In this document: piece by piece, positions 57,655 to 64,000 of the stretch
How the letters are laid out: each line of letters opens with the position of its first letter
How positions within the stretch are numbered: position 1 is the stretch's first letter
Origin: Glandiceps talaboti
Lineage: Eukaryota; Hemichordata; Enteropneusta; Spengelidae
Direction of reading: 5' to 3'
DNA: 64,000 bases
Assembly (NCBI RefSeq): GCF_964340395.1
Contig: NC_135567.1
Span: 6,153,899 to 6,217,898, forward strand
Notes under the pieces: model-generated
What the model was told of the DNA's origin: nothing
Databases searched by the model: none
The model's input: only the letters and a program-made list of their open reading frames with translations
Position numbers and translations under genes: made by a program

Positions 57655-58631
57655 GGCCAAAAAAAAAATCTGGTTCTGGAAAAGGGTAAACTTTCTAAAG
57701 TGGTGCGACGACGCGCATTTTTTTTTCCTAATTATTTTTTTCGCAAATTAGTAAATACACATTTTTGACACTTTACATGCTCTCGGAAGATGTCATACAA
57801 CTCTGGAAGTTGGCACTGTTGTATGGCAAGTTTTGTACGATGCGGATCAATCATCCATTAGGGCATCACTAGTCACATTTACAAATTTATCTTATCGCCC
57901 AGTGATTTGCAGTTATAATCCCATCCAAGATAATAACGAGTCTTGCCTTGCAACCACTGTATACATGTAATGTCATTGTGCAACTTGTAACGTTAAATAA
58001 CGAGAAATAGGTCTGTCCAACGGACGTAGAGGAGGCAGTGTTTTCTTTCGAGCACCGTCCAGCATCAGTCTGTATACGCTACGATGTTCGACACGTCTTT
58101 CCATCTCATCGCAGATGGAAAGACGTGTCGAACATCGTAGCGCATACATCCAGAGCTAACTGCTTACGCTACAGGAAAATCTTTGTATTCAGAAGGCAGA
58201 ACAAAACGATCACCAGAACTTAGAACACCTCGAAAGTCAGCTTAATTGATATCAACATTTCGATTACTCACGACGTACTCAAACTTCAGACATTTTCGAA
58301 ACATGTGAGCGGTTTACCACCGAGCACAATGAACACACTATTTCCCGTGATTCCCATCAACCACGCTCATCGTACATATTACGTACACATATCATACGGG
58401 GGTTATGGGTATGCAACAGTACTAGAAGAAAAGGGTACCCGTTACCAAATAGAAGTGCGCCATCACACGAGTTAAATTTTTCCGCTAGCCTTGCATACAG
58501 TGTTGATCGAAGGGGAATTGTAAATAAGGAACGGGAAAGCAAAAATTATCGGAAAGAAAAGGATCGACGAGGGGGTATTCAGTGCACGCGCGCGCTGACC
58601 AGCTAGAACCAGACATATTTTTTGGGGGGCC
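57655..58631. mobile_element. Second PIF/Harbinger-like element, about 1 kb
   Basis: Left end GGCCAAAAAAAAAA then TCTGGTTCTGG; right end, read inward, GGCCCCCCAAAAAATAT then TCTGGTTCTAG. TTA flanks both sides (57652-57654, 58632-58634). The terminal GGCC and TTA duplication match the larger element at 12 kb, but the inner terminal sequence differs, so it is a different family of the same superfamily. CG-rich compared with its surroundings, with no transposase: a MITE-like member. Confidence 0.78.
58078..58141. repeat. Perfect palindrome, 29-bp arms and 6-nt loop
   Basis: The arm GCTACGATGTTCGACACGTC...CCATCT is repeated exactly as its reverse complement after CATCGC. It lies in the middle of the second Harbinger-like element. 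Confidence 0.95.
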
Positions 58632-58639
58632 TTATACAT

Positions 58640-59300
58640 GTATTCTTACAGTTTTATAAGAATGAGATGACAGTAATATATCATTGTTTATTTTGTGTAC
58701 TGTATAATATGCTGAAGTACACTCATAAGATTTTAGATTTGTTTTCAACCTCAGCAAGGATTGGTTTCACAAGAATATGTAATCCGCCAGTACTAACTAG
58801 AGTATTAATTCATCTTGACAGATATACTATGGCTAATAATAAAAATAAAATAGCGCAAATATTGTGTTGTCGTACAACTTCATGTTCATGGCAATGATTG
58901 ATAATATAATTTTGTGAAGATTTAAAGTTGTAACCAAAATAAAAAAATTATAACTAATTTGCATCATAATAATCCAGCCATCCTATGTTGGAAGTGTACA
59001 AGACAAGTATAGCAACATCCTAATCAAACTTTAAAGTGATGTGTCTACAAGGTTTTGTACTTCTTTTTATTTTTTAAATCAATTTGGAACCAAGTCATAC
59101 CAATGTAACAGGTTAACTTTCTTGGTTGTCGTATTGTAATATTGTAAAAGCCAGCTACATTCAGTTTATATGGGTAGGTGATGAAACAGCTGTCTTACAA
59201 CATATTACATATTCAAGTCATAGACCAAACTGGCCCCACGACACACTTTATAACCAGATGAAATAGTACAGTAAACATTATAGCTAATTAACAATATACT
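58640..59300. other. No gene seen
   Basis: AT-rich. An open stretch of about 90 codons at 58.62-58.90 kb begins inside the transposon end and has no recognisable domain. Confidence 0.4.
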
Positions 59301-60082
59301 GTTCTCAGCTAAAGGAGGACATATCTACACATTCTCAACAAAGTTAAGCCCAATCTACTGGGTAATTTCAAAGTTGAAGATTTTTGAGGAAAAGCATACA
59401 TTTCTTTTTACCTAATTTGAAGATCACTAATGAGATCACCATGTGCTTGAGATTTCTGCACATGCAGATCCCTACATTCCCATGAAATTTAAGCTTTAAT
59501 CTGTCGGTTATTTTACAAGTGAAAAATTATTATAACCAAAACACAACTTTTAGACTTTATTTGCATATCACTCATAGTATCAACATGTTATGATTATTCC
59601 ATAGAATAACACTTCTAAAAACATCTCACCAAGTTTCAGTCTCATTGACGAAGTACTTTTTAGATATAAATTGTTTACCAAAATTCACATTTTTACTAAT
59701 CACTGATGAGATCATTATGTTATTAATATCTTGTTTTATCTATACATTCCTAGCCCCATTAAATTTCACCCCAATCAGCTCAAAAGTTTTGGAATTAAAG
59801 ACTTTTGACCAAAAAGATTTTTAGCCCTAATTTGCATATTACTGATGGCATCATCATGTTGTGAACAATTCTTAATCTAAACACCTTTAAGAATGTTCCT
59901 ACCAATTTTTAGACATATCTGCCTAGTAATTTTTGAGTTTAAGTTTTTTGACCAAAAAATCACACTTTTTTACCCAAATCATAGCGGTGATGTGATCATT
60001 TTGACTTGTACAATTTCCCAACTAGACACATAAGGTAATATACCCACCAATTATCACTCCAGCGGTTTTTGACTTTAAGTTG

Positions 60083-60118
<36 letters not shown>

Positions 60119-60187
60119 GACAGACAGACAGACATTTAAATAGTGATGCCTATAGCACTATTGAACCTTATCAGTGTAGTTATGCTA
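59300..60187 (+). repeat. TAGCACAACTG-family copy, 3' half
   Basis: Contains the right-hand unique region with repeated CTAATTTGCATATCACTGA-like blocks, (CA)n at 60.085 kb, CAGACAGACA and a worn right end (GTAGTTATGCTA). Monomers are missing. Confidence 0.78.
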
Positions 60188-60264
60188 AAAATTCTAATGA
60201 GTGTTCTTTAGCACTTGAGCAGATTGTTTTAATTTTCGATCAATCATTCTCTTTATTTCAGTAA

Positions 60265-61506
60265 GTGTTCATTTGGTGAATGACTATCCAGTTGCCTATC
60301 CAACCATGTTGCTATCTTTACGATATATGCTATCATTTGGCTGTTGCTATGGATGTGGTCTTGTTGCTAGGCATATTTACATACATTTCTTGAATGTTTA
60401 TCCAATTGTCTATTAATCCCCTTTGTTATCTTTGCAATATATGTGATCATTTGGCTGTTGCTATGGGCGTGGTCTTGTTGCTAAGCATATTTACATACAT
60501 TTTTTGAATGTTTATTTAATTGTCTATTAATCCCCTTTGTTATCTTTGCAATATATGTGATCAATTTGGCTGTTGCTATGGGCGTGGTCTTGTTGCCAGG
60601 CACATTTGCATACATTTTTTGAATGTTTATTCATTTGTCTTTCTAGTCCTGTTGTTATCTTTGCAATATACATGATTATTTGGCTGTTGCTATGGGCGTG
60701 GTCTTGTTGCTAGGCAAATTTACATACATTTTTTGAACGTTTATTCAATTGTCTATTAATCCCTGTTGTTATCTTTGTGAAATACACCACCGTTTGGCTG
60801 TTGCTATGGGCGTGGTCATGGTTGCTACGGTATTTGCATACATTTTTTGAATGTTTACTCATTTGCCTACCATATGATGTTGTTATTTGACCAAAATATA
60901 CTGCCATTTGGTTGTTGCTAAGGGCGTGGTCATGGTCGCTAGGGCCAATTTTGTCAAAATGTTTTGAAGAATAACACTCAGAAACATCTCACCAAGTTTC
61001 AGACTCGGTGACCAAGTACTTTTTTAGATATAAGTTTTTGACCAAATATGAACATTTGTACACCTAATTTGCATATCACTCATGGAATCATGGTATGCTT
61101 AATATATCTTTGTCCATACATCCCTAGATACATTCCCATTAAATTTCAGCCCAATCTGCTCAGTAGTTTTGGAATTTTAGATTTTTAACCAAAAAGACAC
61201 ATTTTTAGCCCTAATTTGCATATCACTGATGGAATCATCCCGTCATGAACAAATCTTACTTTACACCCCCTTAAGAATGTTCCCACCAAATTTCGCACCA
61301 ATCTGCTCAGTAGTTTCTGAGTTTAAGTTTTTTGACCAAAAATCACATTTTTTGACCCAAATCACACATCTGTGATGTGATCATTTTGATTTGAATAATT
61401 TCCCAACTAGACACCCAAGGTAATGGACCACCAAATATCGTGGCAATCGGTTCAGCGGTTTTTGACTTTAAGTTGTTTACACACACACACACACACACAC
61501 ACACAT

Positions 61507-61556
<50 letters not shown>

Positions 61557-61615
61557 TGACAGACAGACGCCAGGCGATCCCTATAGCACTACTGAACCTC
61601 AGTTCAGTTGTGCTA
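60265..61615 (+). mobile_element. TAGCACAACTG-family TIR repeat, long copy
   Basis: Six monomers (GTTGCTATGG(G/A)CGTGGTC-type) are followed by the full right-hand region, a compound (CA)n and the right terminus CAGTTCAGTTGTGCTA. The left terminus is lost. Monomers are well preserved, so this is one of the younger copies. Confidence 0.85.
61479..61554 (+). repeat. (CA)n microsatellite
   Basis: About 37 CA units with a single TC interruption, at the same place in the TIR repeat as the other CA runs. Confidence 0.97.
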
Positions 61616-64000
61616 ATAAAAAGGACTATAATAATAAATCACAACAGACACAATTGTTGAAAGGTTTGTCTCTGACAGAGTGTGATCTAAAAGTGTTGAC
61701 TAGGACTACATGAAAGATATCGTATCCCTGTATTGACAGATAATACTAATACCTACATCCTAAGAACACAACACGTTGAATATACCATATTGGACTGTTC
61801 TAATTTAACTTGTTTCATTAATGGGTTAGTCTAGTTCCTATACAGTATCATTATGATTTATACCTTCACTTACAGTATAGTCAAGGCTCTGACGAAAGGT
61901 GTTAATTATGGCTCAACCCCATTGTGAGTAACACATGAACAGCACATGCCACTAGTAATAAAGAGGTGTCATCACTGCTCACTAAATATTAATTTGGTAC
62001 TGTTTTTACAATGTCCAACCAGGACTCCACCGCAGGTATGTTTAAACTAAATCATGTGCGGGCGCAACAACATAATCATGTTTATATGAATGCTGTATGA
62101 GGGAGCACATGAATGTGAATATCTATATCTTAGCATGTATTCAAATTGTAATTATGACAACATGAATAGCAAATGTGGATAACAATCTGAGGCTACGTTT
62201 TCCCTGTGAATGGACTAGAAAAGCTGTGTAAATGGCAAAAATACAGACTTGTGCTGTTCTGTTTGCTGATAATGTGTGGGTGTGAGGTTTTGAAATCATT
62301 ACACAAAAAATCTAGAATATAACCTTGGTAGAAAAATATATAAAAATAACTTGTTAATTCCATTGTCACTTGTAGTATTACTAATATTATAGTATTGATA
62401 TGTGTAAAACAAACAGTCTTTGAACTCAGCTAACCCTTGTTTATTAGAAATAATTGCACACAGGAATCATTGAGTTTTATTGTAACACACCATATAACTA
62501 TGTGCCAATTATTCAGTTTAGGGAGGTTATGATATTTGTGATAGCAGACTCCCCTGCTCCACCCACAAAAGACACATTTTTATGCTCTAATTTGCATATC
62601 ACTGATAAAATCAGCATATCATCAGTACTTCTAATTCTAAACACTCCTAAGTGCGTTCCCACCATACCTAATTTGCATATCACTGATAGGACCATTACTT
62701 CACCAGCAATTCTTAAATTAACACCCCTAATCTTACTCCTATCACATTACAGGTTAATCTGCTAAGTAGTTTTGGTATTATAGATTTTTGACCCAAAACC
62801 ACACATCTCTGATGCAATCATTTTCATTTGAACAATTTTCCATCTACATGCCCTATGGTATGTCCCATCAAATGTCAAGGCAATCAGTCTTTCAAAATAC
62901 CTTTATTATGAGTTGTCTGTATTACCTCTTTTTTGACTTATAGAATCAATATATTATTTTAACCATGGTGACTGGTTGAATTCTAATACTTTATGAACAT
63001 TCTTGTAACATTCAAACCTAGATTGGTATATAACTGTATATAACTATAGATATCTAGAGTGTAAAACATTAATTTTTACCCCTCAGTAGTAATGTATTTA
63101 TCTTGAATTTCATACAAACCTACATGTACATTGGTATCTATAACTATCGATTTCTATATACCAAACTGTTCCCATTTTACTTCTGTAAGACCCACTCCTC
63201 TCCTCACAACTGACAATTCATTTACTATATGCCATATGGTTGTCAATGTCAGCAGTGATTTGATGACATGGTGTGATATTATGATACCAAACCCGACACC
63301 TTAGCCATTAATTTTTGGCAACACTGGACTGTTCATTACCATGGTTACACGGATGATATAGTAAAAGTGAACTTGTTTTGATCATTTCATAACCATAGCT
63401 TATAACAATGTAAAGTACAGTGTCTGCAATCAAAATAATGTTAATTTAATTTTTGAGTGGTCACTAAATGCCAACCTACAGGTTATTTCACAAGTAGCTT
63501 ACATATGATGTGGAGTGATAGGATGCCAAAATCACAAAATAATGCTAAACTAAACATAGTTAGTCAAAGGAAAATGTGACCCTCCCCTATCCCATTTTCT
63601 AAAATATGACCCTTCTCCAAGAACCGATTTGTAAAGGGTGAACCCCCCCCCTCCTAATTCCGCTGGCCATACCCCCCTTTAAATTACTGAAGGCTTCCTA
63701 ATTTAACTTGTTCCATCAGTGCGTTTCACTCCATAATGTTTATTTAAATGAATTTATATCTTTAAAACTATATACAATGGAATCCAGTTGTCCTGAAACA
63801 CAGCATTCTGTCATGACAAAAATAATATTCATATTGCTACATTTTACTGTCAGTCACAGAAAAAATCCTACCAACATTACTACTTGTGGTACATTTCTTT
63901 CTATGAGATACCAGTATTTAAGCAGATCATCACCAACTAAGTATATATTGTTACTCCATGTATGTTGACAATCTAAGACATTGGTAACCTATGCAAAATT
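61616..64000. other. No gene seen; repeat fragments
   Basis: AT-rich. Pieces of the TIR-repeat right-hand region occur at 62.56-62.90 kb (TAATTTGCATATCACTGATA). The segment at 63.43-63.47 kb matches 33.67 kb, and 63.68-63.84 kb matches 45.08 kb. A TAGTCTAGTTCCTATACAGT string at 61.83 kb matches the 81-bp insertion at 6.38 kb. No exon was supported. Confidence 0.5.

Overview
The window reads as nuclear DNA of an AT-rich metazoan, probably a marine invertebrate; I cannot fix the phylum. The evidence is GT-AG introns, a 99-bp exon encoding one ankyrin repeat, CpG-bearing islands, (CA)n microsatellites, and a dense, nested mix of Penelope-like, Ty3/gypsy (Mag-type), CR1/L2/jockey-like and L1/Tx1-like retroelements and DNA transposons. 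Nothing bacterial, viral or organellar was seen, and no rRNA or tRNA gene was recognised. Almost every long reading frame belongs to a decayed mobile element. The only host coding sequence I can support well is the minus-strand ankyrin exon at about 22.7 kb.

Layout. 1.7-2.5 kb: 3' end of a jockey/CR1-like LINE with a trinucleotide tail. 3.17-5.52 kb: a short-TIR element carrying about 36 copies of a 49-bp unit; a second copy without the expansion lies at 20.33-21.02 kb. 5.65-16.5 kb is a three-level nest. A Penelope-like element with LTR-like direct repeats is split by a complete Mag-type gypsy element (186-bp LTRs, CTTAC target duplication, minus strand). That element is in turn split, between primer-binding site and gag, by a 4.2-kb PIF/Harbinger-like element (GGCC termini, TTA duplication). 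18.2-20.0, 28.2-28.7, 31.1-33.1, 38.0-38.7, 52.5-53.1, 56.3-57.3 and 59.3-61.6 kb hold copies of one abundant TIR repeat (termini TAGCACAACTG) built of about 114-bp monomers. 23.5-28.0 kb: a full-length but decayed CR1/L2-like LINE with a PHD finger, endonuclease and reverse transcriptase. 31.5-32.5 kb: a 5'-truncated LINE. 33.9-38.0 kb: an L1/Tx1-like LINE with ORF1 and ORF2, cut at its 3' end by the TIR repeat. 39.7-45.0 kb and 53.4-54.7 kb: remnants of SWIM zinc-finger/YqaJ exonuclease genes and a DDE transposase, the pair known from ISL2EU-type transposons. 57.66-58.63 kb: a second, smaller PIF/Harbinger-like element.

Most genes here no longer work together as functional units; the interest lies in the architecture. 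Harbinger-like elements harbour near-perfect palindromes. Repeat monomers reiterate motifs resembling RFX X-boxes and KLF/Sp boxes. A 22-bp minisatellite has expanded inside a nuclease reading frame. A degenerate hammerhead-like motif sits beside the Penelope-like element. The gypsy LTRs differ at only 3 of 186 positions although the coding region has at least five frame breaks. All family assignments come from motif recognition in conceptual translation and were not tested by database search.
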